DNA of 64,000 nt from Talpa occidentalis (lineage: Eukaryota; Chordata; Mammalia; Eulipotyphla; Talpidae): positions 83,176,399-83,240,398 of the forward strand of contig NW_023604861.1 of assembly GCF_014898055.3 (NCBI RefSeq), read 5' to 3'. Under the pieces are notes generated by a model. That model saw only the letters and a list, made by a program, of their open reading frames with translations. It was not told the origin of the DNA and ran no database searches. The translations under genes were made by a program, and so were the position numbers. Below, one piece after another: positions 53,492-64,000 of this stretch (position 1 is its first letter; each line of letters begins with the position of its first letter).

Positions 53492-56400
53492 GAACTTGGG
53501 GTCAAGGCCTGGGCCCCAGTGTTCTCCTCCTCTTTGTCCCAGTTTCTATCCCGGCTCCTGTATCTTACTGGGGTGAACATCAGGAGGCCATGGCAAGGGT
53601 CTGGGGGAGAGAACCCCAGCTGGGAGGCCACAGGTCCAGGACTAAATACATCACTCACAGGCAAGTCATCCAGCCTCTCCTAACTTGCTGCTGCATCTGG
53701 AAGACAGGAGGCTCCGAGACCTAGTCACCGAATGGCCAGTGCATAGGTAGATTCCAGTCAGTCTGTGGAGGAAAATCCAAGTTGGGCAAATGGGTATTTC
53801 GGAAGAGACAGCATCAACCAACATTTCTATTTGCAGTGGGGGGATAGGGGCGATAGCAGGATATTAAAAAGAATGAGCAAGAAACATTCTTGGGAGTTAA
53901 AATGTATAAGCAGAGGGAAAGATCCAGAATTTGCCTTTAGGGAGCTCCCAGTGGGACTGATGGTGGAGACGAGGCCCAGCACGAAGGCGCCTGAGCAGAA
54001 GGGACTGGGCATGTCTGGGTACAGGTGATGGGGGTGAGGCGCGCTCTCCCAGAGGCCTCATCCTGTGACAACAGGCCCAGGCCACAGGTAGTTTGGTGGG
54101 TGAGGGCGCCTAGTCAGGAGGGCTGAGCTACTTCCTGGTGACCAGGGTTCCCTTCTTGTCTGCGGAGAACCATCCTCTATGACCTGGTTAGGGTGACTTT
54201 GATTCCCCTTCATCTACCGCAGGGGTGAGGTTCAAGGACAGTGTTCCTCCAAAATGCTGGGCTGGAACCAGACCCTGGGTGCTCCATACCGCACCCCAGG
54301 GCTCATCCTCAGGCCCCTGACTATAAACAGGGGGTGGGAGGAGAAGGTAACAAAAGTCATCACTTCCCCTCACTTTTCCCATCTGTAAATTGCAGAAATA
54401 GCTCCCAACTTCTCACCCTGGATCTCAAAGGCTATTGTTACAATAAATGATAGTTTTCTGAGCAGAAGGGACTTAATTGACCAGAGTGGTGCCAGCCACC
54501 AGCTCCAGATGTCACCAAACCGGGCTGAGGCCCGCCAGTCCTGGCTGTAATTCCCAGACTCGGGCCTCAGTCTTCCCTTAGGTGAAGGTTCCGTCATCTG
54601 TCCTGCTTTCTCAGTGGTCTTCTTGTGGTCCATCTCCAGCCCTAATCCAGGGCCTGGATGACCTCTGGGACAATATTATGGGGACATTTCCACCCCCCAG
54701 TTCAGATCCCTAGACAGAGTGGACCCTTAGCTCTTTCTCCTCTTTGTGGAGGCTAGTACCTGCCCTCCAATCCGTCACCAGGATTGGGCTGCAAAGCGCT
54801 GGTATTGTGGCCTCAATCCTGGCTCTGGGACCATCAGTATACGAGAGTTTCTTCTTTCTGATAATGGTGGGGCATTATATATGCACTGTAATTAAGTGGA
54901 ATTGACTTTTATAAGTTGGTAAGACTTTTTGTTTAAATTTGCAAGTAACAAAAACCTCCCTTGATAGACTACATTTTGGTTTTAAAAAAAAAGTCAGCAC
55001 AGTTGGAGAGAGGCTCTCCCAGATGTAGTAGGAGGTGGACAGGAGGCTGCCTCCCAGGCCAGGATTCAGAGGTCTCTCTCGTGTGAAAAGAGCAGGTAGA
55101 TGGTCAGGCTAGCTGCCTGGCAGCACCGCGTTCTGGGAATGGCAGGCTCACAGTGTCTGCAGCACAGGCTCTTGGGAGTCCTTGCTGGGTCATTGTCAAG
55201 GACTGTCTTTGTCTTTCCCTCTGGGGCTTGTTCTAGCTTTGACTGTTCTAGCTTTGAATGTACTGTGGGCCAAAGAGAACTTCAGTCCAGCTCCACAGGC
55301 AAGAACAGGTGCCATCAGAGGACATTTCCAAGAGGGATCTTAGTGTAGCATTGGTGGTAGTAGTGGGAGAGTTCCAGAGAGACAGAGAGAGACAGAGAGA
55401 GAGGGAATGCTTAGCTTATTCAAATCCTGACCTCCACTCCCCACCTGGTCCCTGGACTCGGGCTGCTGTTCAGCTGGCTCATGGGACAGTTTTTGGGTTG
55501 AGCATGTATTTGGACAGGGTAGCTACCAGGGTTCAATTACACATAGGTCTGAAACAAGAGAGAGGCTTGAATTATTTTCTCTGCATTTCAACTGCCACCT
55601 CCTCTCCCTATGATGAGACCAGGGTGACTCCGACCCAAAGATTTCCTCAGTCCCTGGCCCTGTAGCCTCCCCTTTTCTGGGACGAATGTTGTTCTTCTTT
55701 GGTTCAAGTTGTGTCAATCTGCTTTCATTGCCATACTGCCTTCTCTCTGTCCCCTTCAGACCAAGATGGTAGTGTCTCTGCTGGCGGAACATCCTCAAGA
55801 TCCTCATTTGGGCCTAGGCTCTCTCCCTCTCCTGTTAAACCTGCAGCTTGAATGGCCTTGACTACCTGTTTGGGTAACAGACCTTTACCTCAGCCATCTG
55901 CCCTTCCTCAGTGGATCTGGTCTAGGGAACCCTCTCAAGGGAAGCAGAGATACCTCTTCAGGGCTGGCGCTGGGGGTGAGAAGTGGCATTGGGTAGTAGA
56001 GCCCCACCTTAGAGACTCTGGAAGGCAAGTCCAAGATTCTAGCCCCGGGACACAGTACTCACAGGTAAGTCTCTCTTTGCAGGCAGAGACAGGACCGGAA
56101 TACTGGGCTATCAATCTTCAAACGGTTCTGTGGTGTGCATATTGCCGCCATTGCTTTATGGACGAGGTTCCTAAAGGCCCAGAGGGTGGCCTATGTCACA
56201 CAGCAGGTAAAAGACAGCCAGGGTTAGACCCCAGGTGTTGCGGCCTGCCCCTTAGTACTCCTTTTTGCAGAGACATGAGATGCCTTGCTGAGCGGTCACT
56301 GGCTCCTTTCTCAGTATTGTCCTTTGACCAGGGAGAGAAGGGCCCTGCCTTTGGAGTGCTTTCCTTTAAAGTCTGTAGGTACCCCTCTGTGGCTAGAACT

Positions 56401-58050
56401 GACTGGGATTGGCAGTGTCTTCTGCCTGGGGCACCCTTAGCTTGGCCTGCGCCAGGCTTGTGCTGACCCCAGACCCTATTTCTCTTCCTCTGCATATCCT
56501 TCAGCCCTCCACCCTGCATGTGGGGTTCACCCTGTTGGCAGTGGCGGGGATACCCAAACAAATAGTGAGATTCATGCCTATGCAGTCCCCTGGCTCCAAA
56601 GCCATGCTCACTTCCAGGTGGGCAGTCTGGCAAGTGAACTGCTTCCTTGGTTGGTGAATATTTTTGTGTGTGTGTGATCACATGAGTTTGGACTTTCTGA
56701 GTGGTGTTCACACGATGGTCTTAAATGACTCAAGTTGTTTATATAGACAAGAGCCTGGCAAAGAACTCTTTTACAGGGGTACCACATGCTCTCGGGGTGG
56801 CTCTGCTGTTCCTCTGACATCAAACTATCCTGCCGTATTGTTGTTTATTGTATTAATTGATTTTTCCTTTGTTGCTTTGAAACCTCTTTAAAAAGACCTA
56901 CACCAAGGGAGATTTCCCAAATTCCCTTTATTACCCCTTCCCCATCATGTTTCACAATCCTTAGATTTTCAAATTGGATCCAGATCTGAATTCTAGGCCT
57001 TAGTTGTTCGGGTAAAACAATCTCCCTTTGTCCTAGCCCTGTGGACAGTGCTTAGCCCCACCCGACACTTAACCTTCTTGCAAAAAAGCAGGAGGCCTGC
57101 TCACACCCTGGGATTTCCAGGAGCGCAAAGATGTAATAAAACCTGCCAGAGATCATATGGTTATCCAAGGAGGCATGGAATTGTCACAGTTTATGCTTCC
57201 ACCCTAAAATGGGGCTCTCTGGGTTGTCAGTGGTGGCTGTGGCCAGAGGGAACACATGGGGAAGGCATCCTTGGTACATGGCACCTGCTCCTTGCTCCTC
57301 TCTTTTCAGCTTTTGCCCAGTTCTGACCTCCAGCCTCCTAGTGCATGTGCTGGCGTGTGCTCCCTAGTGAAGATGGGATGAGGGCTTGGAATGGAGCAGC
57401 TATGGTCCAGGGAGCAATTGTCCCCTGGCAGATAGAGTCAAATGCACCATCCCTCACCCTGGGAGGTCAACACTGTGAACCACATTTCCTTCCCAGCAGC
57501 ATCTGCCCATGGGCCCCTTCTGAGCCTCTTTGTCTCTCTCTTCTCAGTGGGGTTGTCAAAAGCTGAGCCTCACAGGTTGTGACTAATCACTAGCAGATTT
57601 TTTTTCCATCCAAGAAGAAGAAAAAGCTGAAGGAGATGAAGAAAAACCCCAACAGTGAATAACTCGGAAGAGTTTCCAACATGTGGGTGTTTTTCTGGGA
57701 CCAAAGATCAGGAAGATTTCAAATGTAAACAATCCCAAAATAACTCAGCTCTCCCAACCCCAGGCATTCCCAGGACTGGATGTCCACACTCCCTCCCTCT
57801 CCCTTTGGGAACCCAAGGTCAGTGAGAGGTGGCAGGACTTGGGCACTGTGAAGAGTCACTTGAGTGAGGCCTTCAAGCAAAGCACAGGCTCTGTGAGACT
57901 GGGGGTGAGTCTTCTTCACCAGATGCCAATCATTTTGAGAGAGGGTCTCTTGCCTCACCAGATCAGATCTCCCTGAGATCAGGGGCCGGGACCATAGTTG
58001 TCTTTGTTCAGAGTCATAACCCATTGTGCTGAACCAAGCTCCTGAGATTT
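53492..58050. other. Intergenic DNA, no gene recognised
   Basis: The longest open frame outside the L1, 55852-56466 (+, 204 codons), has no domain, no splice context and no conserved look. A GA-rich run lies at 55376-55405. The stretch at 57612-57660 would encode a lysine-rich peptide before a stop, but nothing supports it as an exon. Confidence 0.6.
55376..55405. repeat. (GA)n-rich microsatellite
   Basis: AGAGA and GACAGAGAGA units repeat for about 30 bases. Confidence 0.8.
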
Positions 58051-58057
58051 CTTGCCA

Positions 58058-58245
58058 GCATAGTGTAATGGAAAGAATATGGACTTTGAAGTCACACAGG
58101 GTTGGAATCTTGGCTCCACCACTTATTAATTGTGTGGCCTTGAATATGTTATTTAGCATCTGGGAATCTCAGTTTCCTCCTTATAAAACTGGGGCAATGA
58201 TTTTTACCCAAGAAAATTATCTAATGTGCCTAGTATAATGTATGT
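58058..58245 (+). repeat. MIR SINE
   Basis: It is a clear MIR in forward orientation: 'AGTGTAATGGAAAGAATATG', 'CTTGGCTCCACCACTTATTA', 'GTGTGGCCTTGAATATGTTA' and 'CTCAGTTTCCTCCTTATAAA'. It is nearly full length and is one of the best-preserved ancient repeats in the window. Confidence 0.9.
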
Positions 58246-58449
58246 TGCCTAGAAAGGGGTCCATGAAAATTCCTTTTTGTCTTCCCTCCCCCATCTATAT
58301 GACTTGAGCTTGGAGAAACCAGTAGGTTCTTTTCCAAAAGAAGAATGCTGTGCATGTTCAAGGGAAGAAACCACTAGTCTACATTACTGAAAATTATTAC
58401 TGCAACTCACATGGAAGGAGAATATATTCAACATATACTTAACAAAATC

Positions 58450-58770
58450 TTTTGGAGTGATAATGCTGGGGGATGGTGGAAGCCTTGATGAAAATTATAG
58501 AAGTGGTGACAATAGAGCTGATGGTACTCATGATAATGAGTTGATCGTAGAGGGAGTGATGGTGATGGGCACTATGGTGATGATGAAGAGATGGTTAAGG
58601 TGATGATGGGGACAGAGATGGAGATAGTAATAGGGGCTGCAATGAAATGTAGGTGAGTGTAGTAGTGGTAATGTGGATAATAATGATGGTGATGGCAGTG
58701 ATATAAGCTATGTGAGCAATGATGATGTTTATATTGTTTGGATGATTATATTATACATGATTTGGAGTCA
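58450..58770. repeat. Degenerate GAT/GATGGT repeat
   Basis: About 320 bases are dominated by GATGATG, GATGGTG and AATGATG triplets with strong G/A over C/T bias on the plus strand. No coding function is suggested. Confidence 0.75.
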
Positions 58771-60442
58771 TGGTGAGAGGGTGATTTGTGATCAGGACTA
58801 TGTTCAACCAGTTATCCACTCCAGGAGATAAAGTGACAGAGCAGGAGGGCAAAGCAAGGTGGAAGAATGCTTTATGATTAACTGTTACTTTGGCCTTTGA
58901 CTCCAATAGAGAACATTAGAATTCTTAATCATTGTTGATTGAACACACATGTTTATTTTGGCTACTTTCAGAGGACTCACTACCATGTCATTAATGGAAT
59001 TTTTTAAATAGGCATAATAAGCCCACAAGGAAAAGGAAAAGGACAATGGGAGAGAGAATGGGCAAACAGCAACCTCCATGAGAAGCCAGTAGTTTGGAAA
59101 TTAAAAGTGGATGAATGAGTGGCACCTAACTTAGCAGACCTTAGGAAACAGAAACCCAAGCCTGCACAGCTGTGGGAATAGATAGAAGGAGCCAATAGGT
59201 AGCAAACATTTTTAGTCACAGACCTATTAAAGCCTGGGAATTAGAGGCATTAGTTACCTCTGAAGGCAGGGGTTTAGAATAAGGGTGAAACATGGGAAGA
59301 TTGGCTATGAGCTTTTAAAAAAGCAATAAGAACCTCCCTATATTTAGTCCTCTACCCTATACATACAGGTATTCCCCCCTTACAAGCTGACAGAAGACAG
59401 AAGATTTATGCTCTGAGATGTTGAGCTAAAAAGGTTCTGGACATAGAGGCACAAGGTACTACTACTGGGAGAGGGGATAGGAGCCAATCTGAAAATGGGG
59501 GTGGGGGAGTAAAGACCTATGGGTTTTGATATTTGGCCTCCCACTGAAATTGTGAGTCCCATTCAATTACCCTATGGTAAAGCCCACCTTTTAACAACTT
59601 TCTCTATTCTTCTGCCACTTTCACTCAGAATTTCAGTGTCTCAAAACTTACTATGAATGGACAGCTAAGAATTACTTGATATTTCTGGGAGGGCTTCAAC
59701 ATTAAAATCAGAGATCAAAACAAGTTAAGAGGAAAAAGGGAACATGAGGGAAGCAATGAATAAGAAAAAGCATAGAAATTATGATTACTATTTTAGATTG
59801 ATAAAAGGTAATTGTTCCTCTAAGTGAGCATTGAAAGTTATTCTTTAAAAAGGAGCAGAAAAAAAGTTCTTGGAAATACAAACATACCATCCATATTTGA
59901 TTAAAAACCAAAGAACAGTTGGAAGATAAAGTCAAGAGAAATTTCCAGAAAGTAGAACAAAATACCAAAGAGATGGGAATTGACAGAAAAGTTAGATGAA
60001 CAATCTAGGAGAAGCATCTAAAGATATAAGTCTTAGAGAGAAATAAAATAAAGGAGGAGGTGAAATTACCAAAGAAACACTACAAGAAAATTATCTAAAA
60101 CTACAGAACATGTATTTACAGATTGAAAACTTTCCTTGAGTGCCTGGAAAACTGAAGTTAAAAACAGACAACTCACCCTAATATACATTGCAATGAAATC
60201 TTAAAACACTAAAAATGGAACCTTAAAAAGTTTTCATAATAGAGGAAAATTTTTTTTTACATATTCTTGGGAATTAGATCCCAAGAATTACCATGTAAGG
60301 TAGAAGAAAACAAACACTACTTTTAAATTCTGAGGAAATTATTTTCAAACTAGAGTTCTATACCCAACCAAAATAGCAACTGACTGTGACAAAAATAAAG
60401 ATATTTTTGGACATGAGTGATCTTTAAAAATTATCTCCCAAG

Positions 60443-60709
60443 GGCCTCCCCAGTGGTGCAGCGGATGAGCACTGGGTTGCGAAGCTGCCCGCAGCCTCTG
60501 CAGCGCCGGTTTGATCCCCGGCTGCTCCCCGGCCACTGGAGGAGGGTCCCACATGGTGCGCAGACCTCTCCTGCCACCCGCTGCTCCCCTCAGCAGTGTA
60601 CTTCGGTCCTTCTTTCTGCTCTGCTCCCTGCTCTGGCTCTGGTGAATTCTCTCACCCTCCTGCAGTTCTGACTGTACCCAGTGCTTGTATAAATAAATAA
60701 ATCTTAAAA
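60443..60709 (+). mobile_element. tRNA-derived SINE, full length with 17-bp TSD
   Basis: It starts GGCCTCCCCAGTGGTGCAGC (A-box-like TGGTGCAGCGG) and has a B-box-like GGTTTGATCCCC near 60508. It ends TAAATAAATAAATCTT plus A9. AAAAATTATCTCCCAAG flanks it at 60426-60442 and 60710-60726. This is the cleanest copy of the family here and the best reference for it. Confidence 0.96.
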
Positions 60710-61170
60710 AAAAATTATCTCCCAAGCATTCTTTTACAGGAAGATTAGGGGCAATGCTATCTACCTTAATTGGGAAGTAAATCAAGGAAGAAGAAGGAGA
60801 GAAAGGATCTAGCAATATGGTTAGAGACAAAGGGAAGTCCAAGAATGATGGAGAAAGAGAGTCTCAGGATGACAGTCATGCAAAATGTGTAGAGAACAGC
60901 CATACTGTTGATATCAGTTATGAGGAATTCAGGAAGGAGGTCTCTAAGAAAATGAAACTGACACTAGAGTGCCTTCAAAGAAAATTTTTAGTTACATTGG
61001 TGACTCCAGGCATAGATTAGTAAATGATACATGAAAAATTAAGTAACTGGTAAATCAAGATAATTATTAATTTCAAGAGAACCAAAGAGTTGTACAAGAA
61101 AGGAAAATGGTTAAATTGTGAATGGAGTTAATAGTACAGCAAGCCTTGAGTATGGTGATCAATATCAATA

Positions 61171-61203
61171 GTGTGTGTGTGTGTGTGTGTATTGTGTGTG
61201 TGT
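61171..61203. repeat. (GT)n microsatellite, interrupted
   Basis: Ten GT units, an ATT interruption, then about five more, lie within the HAL1-like relic. Confidence 0.9.
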
Positions 61204-61999
61204 ACATACACATGTAAAAACTGAATCCTCTGCTTCCATGGTAGGTCATTAGCTAAAATCCAAAACTGAAAAATGCAAGCATATCAGTATTACCACATCA
61301 TTTAGAAATATGGAAATAAACACTAAAAGAAAGAGTTAAAACAATTCAAAGTACTTGCCTCAGGAAAGGAGAACTCAGAAATGAACAGGATTAGAACAGA
61401 ACTCTTATGGTTTTCATTATAATCCTTGTAGAACATTTTACTTTCAAAAATATGTACATGTATTACTTTGATAAAAAAAATAAAGATTTAAATAGAATAT
61501 AAAAATGAAAACTCTAGTAAGCCATACTAGATTATGTGGAGAACTGCTTGACCAAATAATTCAGTCCAAATGGCTCAGAACCAAAATCAGCTGAAAGACC
61601 TGCTCCATCTACCATCTCTCGGTCCAAACCCAAGTCTTGGATGTGTCTACATTCACCAGAAACCCACAGAACGGAGCTCAAGAAACACAGAAACATCTTG
61701 CATTGCTCCATTGCTCAGACGTTTCCAGGACCATGTGGCTGCCACATTGGGGAGAGAGAGTGGAGTGGGGAGAAAATGTTCAAGCCAAAAAGAAGGAGAG
61801 ATGATTGGGCCTCTCCCTGGGGGAGCAGGCCCTAGCCCTCATACTGCACCCATGTGAGTTTGACATCAGCCCAGCAATTCTCTTCTTAACTAGCACCATG
61901 TACTATAACATAGTCTTAGATCTGAGAAACTATTATAGCACTCTTCCTTGAGGTTAGAGAAAGGAGGGAAGGGAGATCTGTGAATGACTCCTAGGATCC

Positions 62000-62480
62000 A
62001 ACAGTGATGGTGGCAGTGGAACTGCCAGTGATGGTACAATGATAGAGTTTATAGAGGTAGAGAAAATGGCAATGACAGTTGGAATTTTATAAGTACAATA
62101 GAAGAAGTGATGGGAGAGGTGACAGAGGTAGCGATGGTGCTAGTGGTAGTGAAAATGATGATGATATTGACAGTAATAGCGAAAATAATTTTGGTGGGAT
62201 GAGGAAAGCAATTGTATTAGTGATGATAGAGATGAGAGTGGCAGTGAAGATGGAGATGATAGAAGAAGGGACTATTAGCAATAATATTATTAGCAATATT
62301 ATTAGCAATAATAGTGGAGTTGATATGGGGGTGACAGTGGTGATGGTGAGAGGATGGTAATAGGGATTTTACAGCAATGAGAATGAAACAAAGGAAGTGA
62401 CAGTAGTGTGACAGCATTACTTATGGTAACGAGGAAGGAAGTAATAATGGTAGTGTTTAGTGGTGGTAATGGTGGGAATG
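62000..62480. repeat. Degenerate GAT/AGTGATGGT repeat
   Basis: About 480 bases are rich in GTGATGGTGGCAGTG, GATGATGATATTGACAG and AGCAATAATATTATT blocks. They have the same G/A strand bias as 58450-58770. The open frame at 62079-62360 is a by-product of triplet periodicity. Confidence 0.7.
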
Positions 62481-64000
62481 ATGGGAGTTCTACCTCCTGG
62501 TCAGCAGGATAGGGAAGAACAATGAGCGTGGCATGGGAGGTTTTATGGGCCAGACTAGGAAGTGGTGTACATGGTTTCTGTTCAAGTATCATGGGACATA
62601 ACATAGTCACATGATTGCACATAATTGCAAGGGAGTCTGGGAAATGTAGTTCAGACGTTGACCCACTAGATGAAGTTTTGGAGGACAACCAACATTCTCT
62701 CCAGGACAGCTCTCCTCAAATCCTTAAAGGGCTTGAACGTGAATAAAGGTCAAAACGTTCTTAGTATTGCTTCAGAGGGGAGGAAGAGAGAGAGGCAGAC
62801 ACCAGCTAAGTGAATGGAAGGACATTCTTGACAATTTTAACAGAATTATAGGCTGTCAGGGTTGGGAGTGATCAAGAGACATAACCCGCCCTCACAGGCT
62901 TGAATCCCAATTCTAAGAATTCTTTAGAAACCTGTAGTGCCGGAGTGCTCTCCATGTATGAGGCAGTCTGGTCTATTGCCAGAGTTCTGGATGCTAGAAC
63001 TGTGACCTCTGAACTCACACACCTTGAGACTGGAGCCAATGAAAAAAGGTCTGTATTTTATCCCTGCAGCAATTCCTACCTCCACACCTGTCTCAACAGT
63101 TGGTTTGTCCTTAGTTCTGTTTGACACTTCCCTCCCACAAAGTCCATATCCTAAAGCACCAGGGACACATATGTGGCAGCTTTTATTTATGCTCCAGGGA
63201 TAATGTAGGTTGGATCCCTGCAATGACAGCCCAGGTGACAGCTTAAAGAGGATCTGTAGACCCTGCTGTTCTGAAAAGTCCGCCTATCACCTCTGCTGCT
63301 CACCATCAAAGGCTGCTTTTCTCTGAGGCCCCACGCTGCTATTGCCCAACTCTGACCCTCTCCCTGGGCACCTACTCCCACCCCTTTGGGTTTTCTCCAG
63401 AAGCTGTCAAATTTTTGTTTTCCTATACTGAGCAAATCACTTCCCTTTGCTGCTCATCTCTCTTCCCTGGGGTCTGCCTTGCAAACCACATGGCTCTTCA
63501 AGGTACTTTGATTAACACTAAGCGATCCACTTCACAGAGGCACTACATCACTCCCTCGGGAAGCAGAATCTCTGCTGCTAGTTAGGGTGTTAAATGACTT
63601 CTAGGCATTTCTCTGCCCCCTGCTATTCATCCATCTACTCATCCATCCTTCCATCTGTTCATGCAACACCTTATTTGTTGAGAACATGCTCTATGCTGGG
63701 CACAGAGGGAGGAAAGGGTCTGGCACAGATCAAGGACTCAAGAGCTGGAAGTTCATTTACTTCCCCTGCAAAATTCTCCCTGTAGGTGAAATGACATTTA
63801 TCACCATGAAGCCACTGGTTCTGGATGCTGGGGAGAGCTGTCCAGCCTCGGGATTGGCTGCCCCTGAGCATTGGGCCCCTATCCTTCAGGTTCCCACAGT
63901 GGAGATAGTGACCTTGAGAGGGTCAGGCCCAAATGTTCACCTGCCAAGGCCACTTCTGGCCTGTAACATCTATGACTGACAATGGCAATAACCCTGGCAT
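62481..64000. other. Intergenic DNA, no gene recognised
   Basis: This is mixed unique sequence. GGGAAATGTAGTTCAG at 62639-62654 is a partial ZNF143-like match on the minus strand, and a CATC/CATT-rich patch lies near 63625-63665. No exon or repeat is confidently identified. Confidence 0.55.

Larger units (their letters stand above)
59870..61495 (+). mobile_element. Degraded HAL1/L1-type element, SINE-interrupted
   Basis: An A-rich relic contains decayed ORF1-end phrases ('CTAGAGTTCTATACCCAACC', 'AAAATAAAGATATTTTTGGA') and an A-rich end near 61485. The SINE at 60443-60709 splits it. All frames are broken. A 5' limit cannot be set precisely. Confidence 0.55.

Noticed and set aside
55852..56466. 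204-codon open frame on the plus strand, longest outside the L1
   Set aside because: No recognisable domain, no splice context, and biased toward W, P, L and C as in random GC-moderate frames.
57612..57660. Lysine-rich stretch ending in a stop after a pyrimidine tract, resembling a last exon
   Set aside because: Too short, no upstream partner exon, and A-rich composition gives Lys codons by chance.
62079..62360. 93-codon frame with D/S/N-rich repeats
   Set aside because: It is the triplet periodicity of the degenerate GAT repeat, not a gene.

Overview
The window is mammalian nuclear DNA: spliced coding exons with GT/AG boundaries, large introns, a LINE-1-dominated repeat load, MIR, hAT-Charlie and MaLR-type repeats, and long GT/CA microsatellites. 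There are no Alu or B1/B2 elements, so primates and mouse-like rodents are unlikely. Several copies of a tRNA-derived SINE (head GGGCCTCCC, B-box-like GGTTTGATCCCC, tail with TAAATAAATAAATCTT) and a young L1 lineage suggest a non-primate placental, probably laurasiatherian. The order cannot be fixed from the sequence alone.

Positions 1-15150 are the 3' end of the dysferlin gene (DYSF) on the + strand. Five exons (3482-3581, 7872-8050, 9697-9806, 11086-11233, 14888-14926 plus 3'UTR) join in frame to 191 codons and a stop. They cover the end of the last C2 domain, the conserved ferlin linker, the single C-terminal transmembrane helix and the short extracellular tail. The introns hold old L1 fragments, two SINEs and two GT microsatellites. 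No other host protein-coding gene is recognisable, and 15150-64000 reads as intergenic DNA downstream of DYSF.

The most notable object is a LINE-1 on the minus strand (28002-33717). Both ORFs are open (ORF1 342 aa; ORF2 1275 aa, with endonuclease, reverse transcriptase and zinc-knuckle residues all present). It is flanked by a perfect 16-bp target-site duplication. Between the L1 3' end and the outer poly-A lie a second poly-A tract and about 151 bp of non-L1 sequence with its own AATAAA, the structure of a 3' transduction. A 5'-truncated relative with a 17-bp duplication at 17230-17891 shows where the normal 3' end lies and supports this reading.

The remaining intergenic DNA (33.7-64 kb) holds MIR, MaLR LTR and hAT remnants (one hAT cleanly nested in an LTR with an 8-bp duplication), three SINE copies, microsatellites including a Z-DNA-prone CG/TG tract, two degenerate GAT-type repeats, and a few motif clusters that could be regulatory: a ZNF143-like site plus TATA, GGGTCA half-sites, and a MEF2 pair. 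These regulatory readings are inferences from motifs only.
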